The translations under genes and the position numbers were made by a program. Positions 1 through 8,100 of a stretch of DNA of 64,000 nucleotides are shown here, in pieces. The notes under the pieces were generated by a model. That model worked only from the letters and a program-made list of their open reading frames with translations, was not told the origin of the DNA and ran no database searches. The DNA is from Flavobacteriaceae bacterium UBA3356. GTDB taxonomy: Bacteria; Bacteroidota; Bacteroidia; Flavobacteriales; Flavobacteriaceae. Numbering within the stretch: position 1 is the stretch's first letter; each line of letters opens with the position of its first letter. The DNA is taken from contig DEQW01000011.1 in the NCBI GenBank assembly GCA_002360635.1, positions 59,269 to 123,268 on the forward strand. The letters run 5' to 3'.

Positions 1-54
1 ATGCCATTTTAAATAGCCAAAATATATTTAAGTTTTTGTGGGATTTCAATTTGT

Positions 55-744
55 TCAAAATACGGTAGTAGGTTGGTTTGTAACTGTTTTTCCGCCTTTA
101 AGCGTCAATATTTGCTGCGTACGGTTGGCTAACTCTAAATCGTGGGTAACGATCACCAAGGTGGTTCCGTTTTCTTTATTTAAGTCTAATAATAATTGGA
201 TAACCTTTTCACCGGTTTCAGCATCTAGGTTTCCTGTTGGTTCGTCTGCAAATAAAATAGAAGGTTTGTTGACAAACGCCCGTGCCAGTGCCACTCGTTG
301 CTGTTCACCGCCTGATAATTGAGAAGGGTAGTGGTGAACGCGGTCTGCCAAGCCTACTTTTTCTAATAAATCCTTGCTTTTCTGTATCGCATCTTTTGCA
401 CCTTGCAACTCTAAAGGAACGCTTACATTTTCAAGTGCCGTAAGGGTGGGTAACAATTGAAAATTCTGAAAAATAAATCCGACTTCTTCATTTCGTAATT
501 GCGCACGTTGGTCTTCATCCAAGTTTTTTAAATTTTGTCCGCAAAGAATTACGGAACCCGCATTGGGCGCATCTAAACCGGCGCACAATCCCAATAAGGT
601 GGTCTTACCACTTCCTGAAGGTCCTACAATTGAAAAGGTTTGGCCTCTTTCCACATCGAAGGTAATGTCGTGCAAAACTGTTAATTGCTTGTTACCACTA
701 GTATATGTCTTTTCCAAACCGGTAATCTTTAATATCTTTGGCAT
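55..744 (-). CDS. ABC transporter ATP-binding protein, LolD/YbbA-like
   Basis: This is the cytoplasmic ATPase of a MacB/LolCDE-type exporter, a class that moves lipoproteins or hydrophobic molecules with an FtsX-like permease. Walker A GPSGSGKT is at residues 41-48, the Q-loop Gln near 93, signature LSGGEQQR at 143-150, Walker B ILFADE at 163-168 and the switch His at 201, so the domain is complete at 229 aa. It is divergent, with 23 bp between, from a TesA-like esterase; the same ybbA/tesA pairing is known in E. coli. A minus-strand ATG at 5-7 could begin the partner permease, but too little is in the window to call it. LolD versus YbbA cannot be separated here. Confidence 0.93.
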   Translation of the reverse strand: MPKILKITGLEKTYTSGNKQLTVLHDITFDVERGQTFSIVGPSGSGKTTLLGLCAGLDAPNAGSVILCGQNLKNLDEDQRAQLRNEEVGFIFQNFQLLPTLTALENVSVPLELQGAKDAIQKSKDLLEKVGLADRVHHYPSQLSGGEQQRVALARAFVNKPSILFADEPTGNLDAETGEKVIQLLLDLNKENGTTLVIVTHDLELANRTQQILTLKGGKTVTNQPTTVF

Positions 745-767
745 GATCTTAATTTAAATAACAACGA

Positions 768-1508
768 ATGTTCAGCCCACATAATAATCATTTTCAGTTT
801 AATTTCCCACCTTCATCGAAGCTGAAACTCATAAAGTTTAGTTATTTTTTTATAGCTTTTTTTCTTTTGTCTTGTGGCGATGCAAAAACCGAAAAAGCGA
901 CGGAAGAGCAAAAAACCACGGAACAAACGGAAGACACTGTAGCAACTGAGACTGCGACCAAATCCATTCTATTTTTTGGGGATAGTATCACCGCCGGCTA
1001 TGGACTGGATGATAGCAATGACGCCTTTCCGGGTGTGTTGCAACAAAAGATTGATTCGTTGGGCTTAGGTTATACGGTGATTAATTCTGGTGTAAGTGGC
1101 GAAACAACTGCAGGCGGTAGTAGCCGAATTGATTGGGTAATAAAACAGAATCCGACTATTTTTGTGTTGGAATTAGGTGCCAACGATGGCTTGCGAGGTG
1201 TGCCTTTATCTGAAACACGTTCCAATCTTCAAGAAATAATAAATACGGTACGAGAAAAAAGTCCAGAGACGAAAATTATCCTTGCCGGTATGCAATTACC
1301 TCCAAATATGGGGCAAGAATATACACAGGAATTCAAACAACTTTATGTAGACTTAGCCGAAAAAAATGATCTTGCATTTATCCCATTTATTTTAAAAGAT
1401 GTTGGTGGAATTGCGGCATTGAACCAAGCAGATGGTATTCACCCAACGGTTGAAGGGCATAAAATAGTGGCTAATACGGTATGGGAAACCTTAAAACCCA
1501 TGCTGTAA
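768..1508 (+). CDS. TesA-like SGNH-family arylesterase/lysophospholipase lipoprotein
   Basis: An SGNH hydrolase expected to cleave ester bonds of short acyl or lysophospholipid substrates in the periplasm. Block I GDSITAGYGL covers residues 71-80 with the catalytic Ser at 73, Gly111 sits in block II, GAND at 137-140 gives the block III Asn, and DGIHPTVEGH gives Asp222/His225. A hydrophobic segment ends in a lipobox (LLSC, Cys36), followed by a Glu/Thr-rich linker, so it is probably a lipoprotein. The 20 residues before the hydrophobic stretch are long for a signal peptide, but no later ATG precedes it. It is divergent from the ABC ATPase, as tesA is from ybbA in other bacteria. Confidence 0.9.
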   Translation: MFSPHNNHFQFNFPPSSKLKLIKFSYFFIAFFLLSCGDAKTEKATEEQKTTEQTEDTVATETATKSILFFGDSITAGYGLDDSNDAFPGVLQQKIDSLGLGYTVINSGVSGETTAGGSSRIDWVIKQNPTIFVLELGANDGLRGVPLSETRSNLQEIINTVREKSPETKIILAGMQLPPNMGQEYTQEFKQLYVDLAEKNDLAFIPFILKDVGGIAALNQADGIHPTVEGHKIVANTVWETLKPML

Positions 1509-1874
1509 TACGAATTTTTGAGGATATAAAATTAGTGTCTTAGATATACTTTCTTCTACCTTGTAACATCCAAATGCCTAATCCTAGTGTTGGTGTGGAT
1601 ATATTAGACCAAAAGAAATTACTAATTACTACTGAAATAAGATATAGGAGTTTCTAAATATAATATGAAAATTAAGGCATTCATAGCTTATTCGTAATAA
1701 TCAAAACCTATTTTAAAACATAAAAGCACATCTTCTGTAAGGGAATATGCACAGTAACAATACGATAGCAAAGATTTCGGTTGCAATTTTTGTAAGACTA
1801 TTGAATTATTTTTAAGTTTGCGCTTTTAAAATTCAATTTCATTGTTTTTTTGCTAATAAAAGATTAATTTTTTT
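1509..1874. other. 366-bp intergenic region without a supported gene
   Basis: The only gene-free stretch over 300 bp. Its right end carries the promoter of the symporter gene. On the minus strand an open frame of about 37 codons without a Met (roughly 1537-1650) encodes a hydrophobic peptide, which could be a decayed membrane-protein gene; on the plus strand a 27-codon ATG frame begins at 1575. Neither has coding support, so I leave both uncalled. Confidence 0.5.
1790..1820 (+). promoter_or_regulatory. Bacteroidota-type promoter for the symporter gene
   Basis: TTG at 1790-1792 and TAAGTTTG at 1813-1820 are separated by 20 bp, matching the primary Bacteroidota -33/-7 pattern (TTG, about 19-21 bp, TAnnTTTG). 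The start codon follows about 54 bp downstream of the -7 box, giving a short leader. Confidence 0.6.
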
Positions 1875-3971
1875 ATGAAATATTCAAGATTTTGTTGTGT
1901 TTTTATTTTGTTGTTGTTTTCGGTCTGTTTCCTTCAAGCGCAAAGCGACACCTCCTCACAAATAAAGGTAGAAGTAAAGCTTGAAAATCCTTCAAAAGAA
2001 ATTAATAACGGTATTGCTACGATTAAAGTAGAAGGAGGCTCTGCTCCCTACAAGTATAAATGGAGTAATCAAGCTACCTCGTTGGAAGCTACAAAATCTA
2101 GGGACCTCATAGAAGGGATGGAGCACTCAGTAGTGGTAACCGATGCTACTGGAAATTCGGTTACAGAAAAGTTTACCATTCCTACAGAATCAATAACTGA
2201 AACCTTTAACAGTAAGGTTCAACCGGCGGTTGATTTTTTAGGCAGTATCTTGTTTTGGGATCCATTTGCGGCTTTGGGTATATATGATCCTGTTGTTTAT
2301 ACCAATTTCAAACAAATTCCCATTCCTAACTGGGATGCCACAACTAACAAAACCTATTACTTAAAAACTTGGTTGCAGCCCGAAGGAGCCGTTGTAAAGG
2401 AAGGCGACAAGATAGCTATTTTAGAAACAGACGAGAAGGTAACTGCCCCAGTCTATGCTTCTGTAAATGGTAGGCTTCAATATTTGGTACTGGAAGGCGA
2501 TCAAATATTCAACCCCAATAATACCACCGATGTAATTGAACAAGGCGCACATATGTTGGCGCTAGTCGAGTATGACGAGCCGCAACCTTTGCAATATCCA
2601 AATGGCGATATTAAAACCAACACCATTCCGTTTATTGTAATCTGGCTTATTTTGGGGAGTATCTTTTTTACCTTTCGTTTGGGCTTTATCAATATTCGAG
2701 GATTTACGCATTCTATCGATTTAGCAAAAGGGAAGTATGACGATCCTGATGCCCCAGGAACCATTACACACTTTCAAGCGATGGCCACAGCAGTTTCTGC
2801 CACGGTAGGTCTAGGAAACATTGCCGGGGTAGCGGTTGCCATTTCCTTGGGAGGTGCCGGAGCGACGTTCTGGATGTTTATGGCAGGTTTCTTTGCGATG
2901 TCCTTAAAATTTGCAGAATGTACTTTAGGTGTGAAATACCGTATTATTGAAAACGGCCGCATCTTTGGCGGTCCTATGAATTACTTACGCTACGGACTCG
3001 AAAAAAGAAATTTAAAGGGATTAGGTAAATTTTTGGCAGCACTATTCGCAGTTTTAGGGGTGATTGCTTCCTTTGGTGGCGGAAATATGCTACAATCCAA
3101 TCAAGCTTTCAAAATTGTATCAGAGCAACTTCCTTTCTTGGAAGGCTACGGTTTTTGGTTTGGAGTAGGTTTCGCTGTCTTGGTGGGAATCGTAATTATA
3201 GGTGGAATTAATAGTATAGCCCGGGTAACGGGACGCGTCGTGCCTTTTATGGCAATCGTTTATATAGTTGGGTGTTTGATTGTAATCGGAACCCATATTG
3301 AAAATATTGGCGGAGCTTTTTCAGCAATTTTTAATGGAGCCTTTTCTGCCGATGCCTTAAAAGGTGGTTTTATAGGGGTGCTGATAATTGGGTTGCAAAG
3401 AGCAGCCTTCTCCAGTGAAGCAGGAGTTGGGTCAGCGGCCATTGCCCACAGTGCGTCTAAAACCAATAACCCCATAGCAGATGGTTTTACTTCTTTGGTA
3501 GAACCTTTTATCGATACAATGGTCGTTTGCACTATGACGGCTTTGGTGTTAATTTTTACAGGAATGCACGAGGTTGATGGACTTGGAGGCGTAGAGTTAA
3601 CCTCCGATGCTTTTGGTAGTGTAATCTCTTGGTTTCCTGCTGTGCTTGCTTTTGCGGTATTTCTGTTTGCTTTTTCAACCATGGTTTCTTGGTCGTATTA
3701 TGGCATGCGATCGTGGACGTATCTTTTTGGGCGTAGTAAAGAGTCTGAAATTATTTACAAAGTAATGTTCTTAATATTTGTTGTATTGGGTGCTTCTGCT
3801 AGCTTAGGAGCCGTGTTAAGTTTTTCAGATATGATGATTTTAGCTATGTCGTTCCCTAATATTATTGGTCTTTACATTATGTCACCTGAAATACGAGCTG
3901 ATATGGCTGCCTATTGGGAAAAACTTAAAAAAGGAGAGCTGTATATTAATGCCAAGTATAGAAAAGCTTAG
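1875..3971 (+). CDS. Alanine/glycine:cation symporter (AGCS) with SprB-like and lipoyl-like N-terminal domains
   Basis: A 698-aa inner-membrane sodium- or proton-coupled amino-acid symporter. The core from about residue 250 to the end carries the AGCS hallmark region FQAMATAVSATVGLGNIAGV near 300-319 and about 10-11 membrane segments. The extra N-terminus is unusual: signal peptide (1-23), a SprB-repeat-like beta domain (about 30-103, with APYKYKWS), then a biotinyl/lipoyl-like barrel-sandwich segment (about 163-215: PEGAVVKEGD, ETDEKVTAP, VNGRL). The signal peptide places these domains outside the cytoplasm, so lipoylation is not expected. Ordinary AGCS proteins are about 450-550 aa. It has its own promoter and terminator and is probably monocistronic. 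Confidence 0.93.
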   Translation: MKYSRFCCVFILLLFSVCFLQAQSDTSSQIKVEVKLENPSKEINNGIATIKVEGGSAPYKYKWSNQATSLEATKSRDLIEGMEHSVVVTDATGNSVTEKFTIPTESITETFNSKVQPAVDFLGSILFWDPFAALGIYDPVVYTNFKQIPIPNWDATTNKTYYLKTWLQPEGAVVKEGDKIAILETDEKVTAPVYASVNGRLQYLVLEGDQIFNPNNTTDVIEQGAHMLALVEYDEPQPLQYPNGDIKTNTIPFIVIWLILGSIFFTFRLGFINIRGFTHSIDLAKGKYDDPDAPGTITHFQAMATAVSATVGLGNIAGVAVAISLGGAGATFWMFMAGFFAMSLKFAECTLGVKYRIIENGRIFGGPMNYLRYGLEKRNLKGLGKFLAALFAVLGVIASFGGGNMLQSNQAFKIVSEQLPFLEGYGFWFGVGFAVLVGIVIIGGINSIARVTGRVVPFMAIVYIVGCLIVIGTHIENIGGAFSAIFNGAFSADALKGGFIGVLIIGLQRAAFSSEAGVGSAAIAHSASKTNNPIADGFTSLVEPFIDTMVVCTMTALVLIFTGMHEVDGLGGVELTSDAFGSVISWFPAVLAFAVFLFAFSTMVSWSYYGMRSWTYLFGRSKESEIIYKVMFLIFVVLGASASLGAVLSFSDMMILAMSFPNIIGLYIMSPEIRADMAAYWEKLKKGELYINAKYRKA

Positions 3972-4002
3972 ATACAGATACTTACTTGAAGAGTATTGTT
4001 AT

Positions 4003-4054
4003 AAGCGGTTTTACCTTTGTTGAATAAAGAAAGGTAAAAACCGCTTCTTTTTTT
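4003..4054 (+). terminator. Rho-independent terminator after the symporter gene
   Basis: An AAGCGGTTTTACCTTT arm (4003-4018) pairs with AAAGGTAAAAACCGCTT (4030-4046, one extra A), followed by C and seven T residues. It lies 32 bp after the symporter stop. Confidence 0.85.
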
Positions 4055-4068
4055 CACCAAATACTTCA

Positions 4069-4076
4069 TATTTTTG
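4069..4076 (+). promoter_or_regulatory. -7 box abutting the start codon (possible leaderless mRNA)
   Basis: TATTTTTG fits TAnnTTTG and is followed by only four bases before the ATG at 4081, so transcription would begin at or next to the start codon. No TTG lies at the expected upstream distance, so the call is moderate. Confidence 0.5.
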
Positions 4077-4080
4077 CAAA

Positions 4081-4443
4081 ATGAGTTTACCACTTACACA
4101 ACAAGAATTGCACAATCTAGCTATGAATATAGTTGGTAAAGAACTTGAAGCAAACGGTTTTGAGTTTTTAGGTGTCAATTCTAAATTAAAAAAAGACCCT
4201 CAATTTGTAGCTTTAAAAAATAAAGACCTACATTTTATTATCGTTAGGGCAGTTACCTATCCCGAGGATGCCAATACCTACGATCCTGTTTTTATGCAAA
4301 CTATAAAAGCCCATGCCGAAAAGTTTGAGGCCAAAACCTATTATGCAGGAGTTGGGCTGGGTCACGGAAGCGATTATGCAAAACCCGTATTAAAAAATGA
4401 AGATTATACAATGGTCTACAATGGTTTACAGATAATAACATGA
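4081..4443 (+). CDS. Small conserved flavobacterial protein linked to apbE
   Basis: A 120-aa soluble protein without signal peptide or membrane segment. In related genomes this family is often labelled subunit F of the Na+-translocating NADH:quinone reductase, but it is far shorter than NqrF (about 400 aa) and has no 2Fe-2S cysteine cluster or flavin/NADH domain; it contains no cysteine at all. Its stop overlaps the apbE start in an ATGA arrangement, implying translational coupling. A role connected with flavinylation by ApbE is an inference from context; the molecular function is unknown. Confidence 0.85.
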   Translation: MSLPLTQQELHNLAMNIVGKELEANGFEFLGVNSKLKKDPQFVALKNKDLHFIIVRAVTYPEDANTYDPVFMQTIKAHAEKFEAKTYYAGVGLGHGSDYAKPVLKNEDYTMVYNGLQIIT

Positions 4444-5450
4444 AGTATTTACTAATAATAGCAACCTTCTTTCTGTTGGTTTCTTGTACTGAAAAAAATC
4501 AAGAGGTTGCTTATGTTGAAGGAAAAGCGTTTGGTACCACATACCACATCAAATACTATTCCCAACAAGAGTTTAAAGCTCAAAAGGGGATTGACTCAAT
4601 CGTAAATTCAGTAAATCAATCTGTAAGTACGTATTTACCTGAAAGTGATATTTCCAAGATAAACCGTGGCGACTCAACTATCATAATTGATAAAACGTTT
4701 GAGGATGTCTTTATTCTTTCTGAAGATATCTACAAAAAAACCAATGGATATTTCGATCCTACTATTGGTGTGCTTCGCAATGCATACGGTTTTGGCGATG
4801 TGAAACCACTTCAGGAAATTGATAGTATTACTTTAGATTCCTTGATGCAATTCGTAGGGTTTAATAAGGTAGCACTTACTTCTGAAAAAACCATTCAGAA
4901 GAAAAACCCACAGATTTATTTTGATTTCAACGCCATTGCAAAAGGTTATGGAATTGATTTAATTGGAAGTTACTTGGAAAAAAATGGTGTTACAGATTAC
5001 TTAATTGAATTAGGGGGTGAAATCTTAGCAAAAGGAACCAACTTAGCACAACAAAAACCATGGATTGTTGGGATTGAAGCTATTAATTCAGACATCGATA
5101 ACCGAAGTTTTGCTGAAACCATTCCGTTGAAAAATCAAGCAATGGCTTCGTCAGGTAATTATAGAAAATTTAGAATAGATTCCCTTAGCGGTAAAAAATA
5201 CGTTCACACTATAAACCCACTCACAGGAAAAGCCGAACAAAGCGATGTGACCAGCGCAACCGTAATTGCTCCTACTTGTGCAGAAGCAGATGCCTATGCT
5301 ACTTCTTTTATGGCACTAGGACTTGAAAAGTCTAAAAAACTATTAAAAAGTTTACCAAGTGTGGAAGCGTATTTAACCTATACAGATTCTTTAAATCAAC
5401 AGAAAGAATTTTTAACAACGGGAATGAAAGTGAAAGCTGCTGCTAATTAG
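4440..5450 (+). CDS. apbE: FAD:protein FMN transferase (ApbE) lipoprotein
   Basis: ApbE attaches FMN through a phosphoester bond to Thr/Ser of target proteins such as NqrB, NqrC or RnfG subunits, on the periplasmic side. The 336-aa protein starts with a lipoprotein signal (LVSC, Cys16) and shows the family features FGTTYHIKYY near the N-terminus, FDFNAIAKGYGID, YLIELGGEI, the HTINPLTG segment and the metal-binding region AEADAYATSFMALG. Its start overlaps the upstream small gene by four bases, and its end overlaps the convergent methyltransferase gene by four bases. Confidence 0.95.
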   Translation: MKYLLIIATFFLLVSCTEKNQEVAYVEGKAFGTTYHIKYYSQQEFKAQKGIDSIVNSVNQSVSTYLPESDISKINRGDSTIIIDKTFEDVFILSEDIYKKTNGYFDPTIGVLRNAYGFGDVKPLQEIDSITLDSLMQFVGFNKVALTSEKTIQKKNPQIYFDFNAIAKGYGIDLIGSYLEKNGVTDYLIELGGEILAKGTNLAQQKPWIVGIEAINSDIDNRSFAETIPLKNQAMASSGNYRKFRIDSLSGKKYVHTINPLTGKAEQSDVTSATVIAPTCAEADAYATSFMALGLEKSKKLLKSLPSVEAYLTYTDSLNQQKEFLTTGMKVKAAAN

Positions 5451-6214
5451 TTCTTTTTACAAACCGGTAACAACTCACCTTTTGCCAAGCGATAAGTATT
5501 GATTTCTTCTTCGGAAAAAGTTTTCGTGTAATCAACTGCTTGAACTGAAAACCCTACTGAAGCCAGTTTGTCAAAATAATCCATTCCATAGATACGAACG
5601 TGATCGTATTGTCCAAAAATTCTAGCGCGCTCTTTAGGATCTGTTATCGAATCGTCTTCAAAAGTAATTTTTCGGTCATTTTCTAAAGGAATTTGCAAGA
5701 TAGCTGTCCCGCCAGGAGCTAAAATTCGGTACAATTCTTTCATCGCTTTAGTATCATCGGGGATGTGCTCTAAAACGTGGTTACAGATGATAAAGTCAAA
5801 TTCACTATTTTTAAAAGGCAAGTCGCAGATGTCAGCTTTTACATCTGCAATGGGGGAGTTTAAATCGGTCGTTATGTACTCTAGATTTTCCATCTTTCTG
5901 AAACGTTTGTAAAATGCTTGTTCAGGGGCAAAATGAAGTACTTTTAATTTTGAAGTAAAGAACAACGTTTCCTTTTTCAAATATAACCAACAAAGTCGGT
6001 GGCGTTCTAATGATAACGTACCGGGTGCCAATACATTTTCACGCACTTTTTCATATCCATACGGTAAAAACTTGCGGTAGGATTGACCGTCTATAGGGTC
6101 TGTGTATTTGTTGCCTCTTAAAAAAAAGGCTATGAAGGGACTAACCAAATAACTTAACCGAATTAATAACGGTCGTGGAATAATATTCAGAAAAAAAGTA
6201 GATAGCTTTTGCAT
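5447..6214 (-). CDS. Class I SAM-dependent methyltransferase
   Basis: A 255-aa protein of the Methyltransf_11 type. Visible elements are a degenerate motif I (VLHFAPEQAF), an acidic strand-2 end (TTDLN), the ADICDLPF motif, post-motif NHVLEHIPDD and the motif LAPGGTAILQIPL. The substrate is unknown. The N-terminal 60 residues contain a hydrophobic stretch (PRPLLIRLSYLVSPFIAFFL) that might associate with the membrane. It follows map by 11 bp and is the last gene of a HAD-map-methyltransferase operon. Confidence 0.85.
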   Translation of the reverse strand: MQKLSTFFLNIIPRPLLIRLSYLVSPFIAFFLRGNKYTDPIDGQSYRKFLPYGYEKVRENVLAPGTLSLERHRLCWLYLKKETLFFTSKLKVLHFAPEQAFYKRFRKMENLEYITTDLNSPIADVKADICDLPFKNSEFDFIICNHVLEHIPDDTKAMKELYRILAPGGTAILQIPLENDRKITFEDDSITDPKERARIFGQYDHVRIYGMDYFDKLASVGFSVQAVDYTKTFSEEEINTYRLAKGELLPVCKKN

Positions 6215-6225
6215 GGCTGAACAGG

Positions 6226-7044
6226 TTACAGCACCAATTCTTTTTGACGGAATTCAAGCTCTTCATCACTTTCAATCCCTAGGGCATCATAAATATAAGC
6301 GAAGGTAGAAAGCAATTCTGGTTTTCCATTTACTAAGGCTACGTTGTGTTCAAAATGCGCACTCGGTTTACGGTCTGCAGTTAAAATGGTCCAACCGTCT
6401 TTTAACTGTTCAATACGGCGTGTCCCTAAGTTAATCATAGGTTCAATGGCAACCGTCATTCCTTCGACAAACTTTTTTCCACGACCTCTACGACCATAGT
6501 TTGGCATTTCGGGGTCTTCGTGCATTTTTCTTCCCAAACCGTGGCCAACCAATTCACGCACTACACCATAACCGTGATCTTCGCAATATTTTTGAATGGC
6601 ATATCCTACATCACCTACACGATTTCCTTTTTTAAACTCACGAATACCAATATAGAGTGATTCTTTGGTAACTTGTAAAAGTTTTTTTACTTCAGGTGCC
6701 ACTTCGCCTACCTCAAACGTATAGGCGTGATCACCATAAAATCCATTTTTTATAGCTCCACAATCTATGGAAATGATATCGCCCTCTTTGTAGGGAATAT
6801 CATTTGGAATGCCGTGAACCACTTCAGCATTCGGGCTCATACATAGGCTGTTTGGAAAATCATACAACCCTAAAAAACCAGGAACAGCACCGTGGTCCCT
6901 AATAAATTCTTCGGCAAGTTTATCTAACTGAAGGGAGGTAGCGCCAGGTTTTACTTCTTTTGCAAGCATGCCCAACGTTTTGGAAACGATTATGGCCGCT
7001 TCCCGCATTAGTTCAATTTCTTCGTTGTTTTTTGGTATGATCAT
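6226..7044 (-). CDS. map: Type I methionine aminopeptidase
   Basis: Removes the initiator Met from nascent proteins in the cytoplasm using a dinuclear metal centre. Counting from the ATG at 7042-7044 the metal ligands are Asp94, Asp105, His168, Glu201 and Glu232 (motifs SIDCGA, GDHAYTFEVG, GHGLGR, AIEPM, FEHNVAL). I prefer this start (272 aa, beginning MIIPKNNEEI) because it matches the family N-terminus; an ATG nine codons upstream would overlap the HAD gene by 16 bases and add a Lys-rich leader. Confidence 0.95.
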   Translation of the reverse strand: MIIPKNNEEIELMREAAIIVSKTLGMLAKEVKPGATSLQLDKLAEEFIRDHGAVPGFLGLYDFPNSLCMSPNAEVVHGIPNDIPYKEGDIISIDCGAIKNGFYGDHAYTFEVGEVAPEVKKLLQVTKESLYIGIREFKKGNRVGDVGYAIQKYCEDHGYGVVRELVGHGLGRKMHEDPEMPNYGRRGRGKKFVEGMTVAIEPMINLGTRRIEQLKDGWTILTADRKPSAHFEHNVALVNGKPELLSTFAYIYDALGIESDEELEFRQKELVL

Positions 7045-7055
7045 TTTTTTCTTTT

Positions 7056-7460
7056 TTAAAAAGGAAGCCATCCTCTTTTTCTTTTTTTGGTTTTTTCAAC
7101 CGGTTTTTCTTCGCCAATAAGTTGCTGGTATATTTGTCCCCACTCTAATAAACCGCCAATGTTTCGGTCGTCGATAAAAATATCAGCATTTATTTTTCGG
7201 CTGTATTTCGGGTCGAATTTTTCTTCAGGAAAACTTTTATTTACTGAATAAAATACTATGCCATTACCCTTACAAAACTCAACAGCATCATCCAATGTTT
7301 TTCCATTTCTGTATGTCCACAAAATTAACCGATGCCCTTTTTCCTGAAGTTTTTTCATCGTATCAAAGGCAAACAGCTTGGGTTTACCAATATTTGGATA
7401 TTGATCTTCAACGATGGTGCCGTCAAAATCTACCGCGATGGTTAATGTTTCAGAAATCAT
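7056..7460 (-). CDS. HAD-superfamily hydrolase-like protein, BT0820 type
   Basis: A 134-aa HAD protein with motif I DFDGT near residues 11-15, motif II ILWTYR and a C-terminal acidic motif FIDDRNIGG; the Lys of motif III is not obvious. Proteins of this size lack a large cap domain and often act on small phosphorylated metabolites, but no substrate can be assigned. The C-terminus is basic (KKRKRGW). It lies directly upstream of map and has its own -7 box. Confidence 0.8.
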   Translation of the reverse strand: MISETLTIAVDFDGTIVEDQYPNIGKPKLFAFDTMKKLQEKGHRLILWTYRNGKTLDDAVEFCKGNGIVFYSVNKSFPEEKFDPKYSRKINADIFIDDRNIGGLLEWGQIYQQLIGEEKPVEKTKKRKRGWLPF

Positions 7461-7476
7461 AGCTTATTTTGAACGG

Positions 7477-7484
7477 CAAAAATA
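7477..7484 (-). promoter_or_regulatory. -7 box upstream of the HAD-map operon
   Basis: On the minus strand this reads TATTTTTG (TAnnTTTG), 16 bases before the ATG of the HAD gene. No clear -33 TTG is visible. Confidence 0.5.
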
Positions 7485-7499
7485 CAAATATTACGGCAC

Positions 7500-8093
7500 T
7501 TATTCTTCGTAAGCGTGTTTGTAATCTGCGTCGCTTACAATTGCGTAGATGTCTTTTTCGAGACTTTCTTGAGCGTGTTCAACAAAACGGCCAATTTCTT
7601 CCCCATCTCTATAAAAAATTAGGGTAGGCACATAGTTTATGTCTAAAGTGTTCTCGTAACCCTCTTCAGTCAATTTTTGATGGTCCATAGCGTACAGCGT
7701 GAGGTTGTCAAGATTATAGTCTACATATTCCATAATTTTATAAAATGCAGGGATTTCACGCTGACTGTCAGAACACCAAGACCCCATAAAGGCTGTTATT
7801 TTCACTTCATTTAACAGAGGTTTTATTTTTTGAGCTGTGACTGTATCTAGTGTGTGAAAATCTTTGTTCTCTTGAAACCATTCGGCATACGTTTCTTTGC
7901 TAAAAGCCTCTTTGTTTATTTTTCCTAAGAGCATTTTACCACCGTCTTCCTCATCGGGCACTTCTTTATTTATTGTTTTGGTCTCCTCTTTTTCAACCAG
8001 TGTTTTTTCTGGAGTTTTCTCTTTTTTATTTTGGTTTGGGGAGCCACAAGTTACACATGCTATAGCTGTTAGTATAAAAGCTAGTTTTTTCAT
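7500..8093 (-). CDS. Thioredoxin-fold lipoprotein with monothiol CxxS site
   Basis: A 197-aa lipoprotein (CVTC lipobox, Cys16) with a charged linker and a thioredoxin-like domain from about residue 85. The active-site region reads GSWCSDSQRE, so the second Cys of CxxC is Ser (Cys107, Ser110), while the cis-Pro motif VPT is kept at 155-157. Such a site cannot cycle as an ordinary dithiol oxidoreductase; monothiol reduction, deglutathionylation or a binding role are possible. It follows gpmI by 7 bp and is probably cotranscribed with it. It should sit in the periplasm or on the outer membrane. Confidence 0.85.
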   Translation of the reverse strand: MKKLAFILTAIACVTCGSPNQNKKEKTPEKTLVEKEETKTINKEVPDEEDGGKMLLGKINKEAFSKETYAEWFQENKDFHTLDTVTAQKIKPLLNEVKITAFMGSWCSDSQREIPAFYKIMEYVDYNLDNLTLYAMDHQKLTEEGYENTLDINYVPTLIFYRDGEEIGRFVEHAQESLEKDIYAIVSDADYKHAYEE

Positions 8094-8100
8094 ATATTTT

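Noticed and set aside
3260..3682. 140-codon minus-strand frame inside the symporter gene
   Set aside because: It is a shadow of a strongly supported AGCS coding region and shows no domain, signal or ribosome site.
4081..4443. NqrF (Na+-NADH:quinone reductase subunit F)
   Set aside because: Too short and lacking the 2Fe-2S cysteines and flavin/NADH domains, so I describe it only as an apbE-linked protein.
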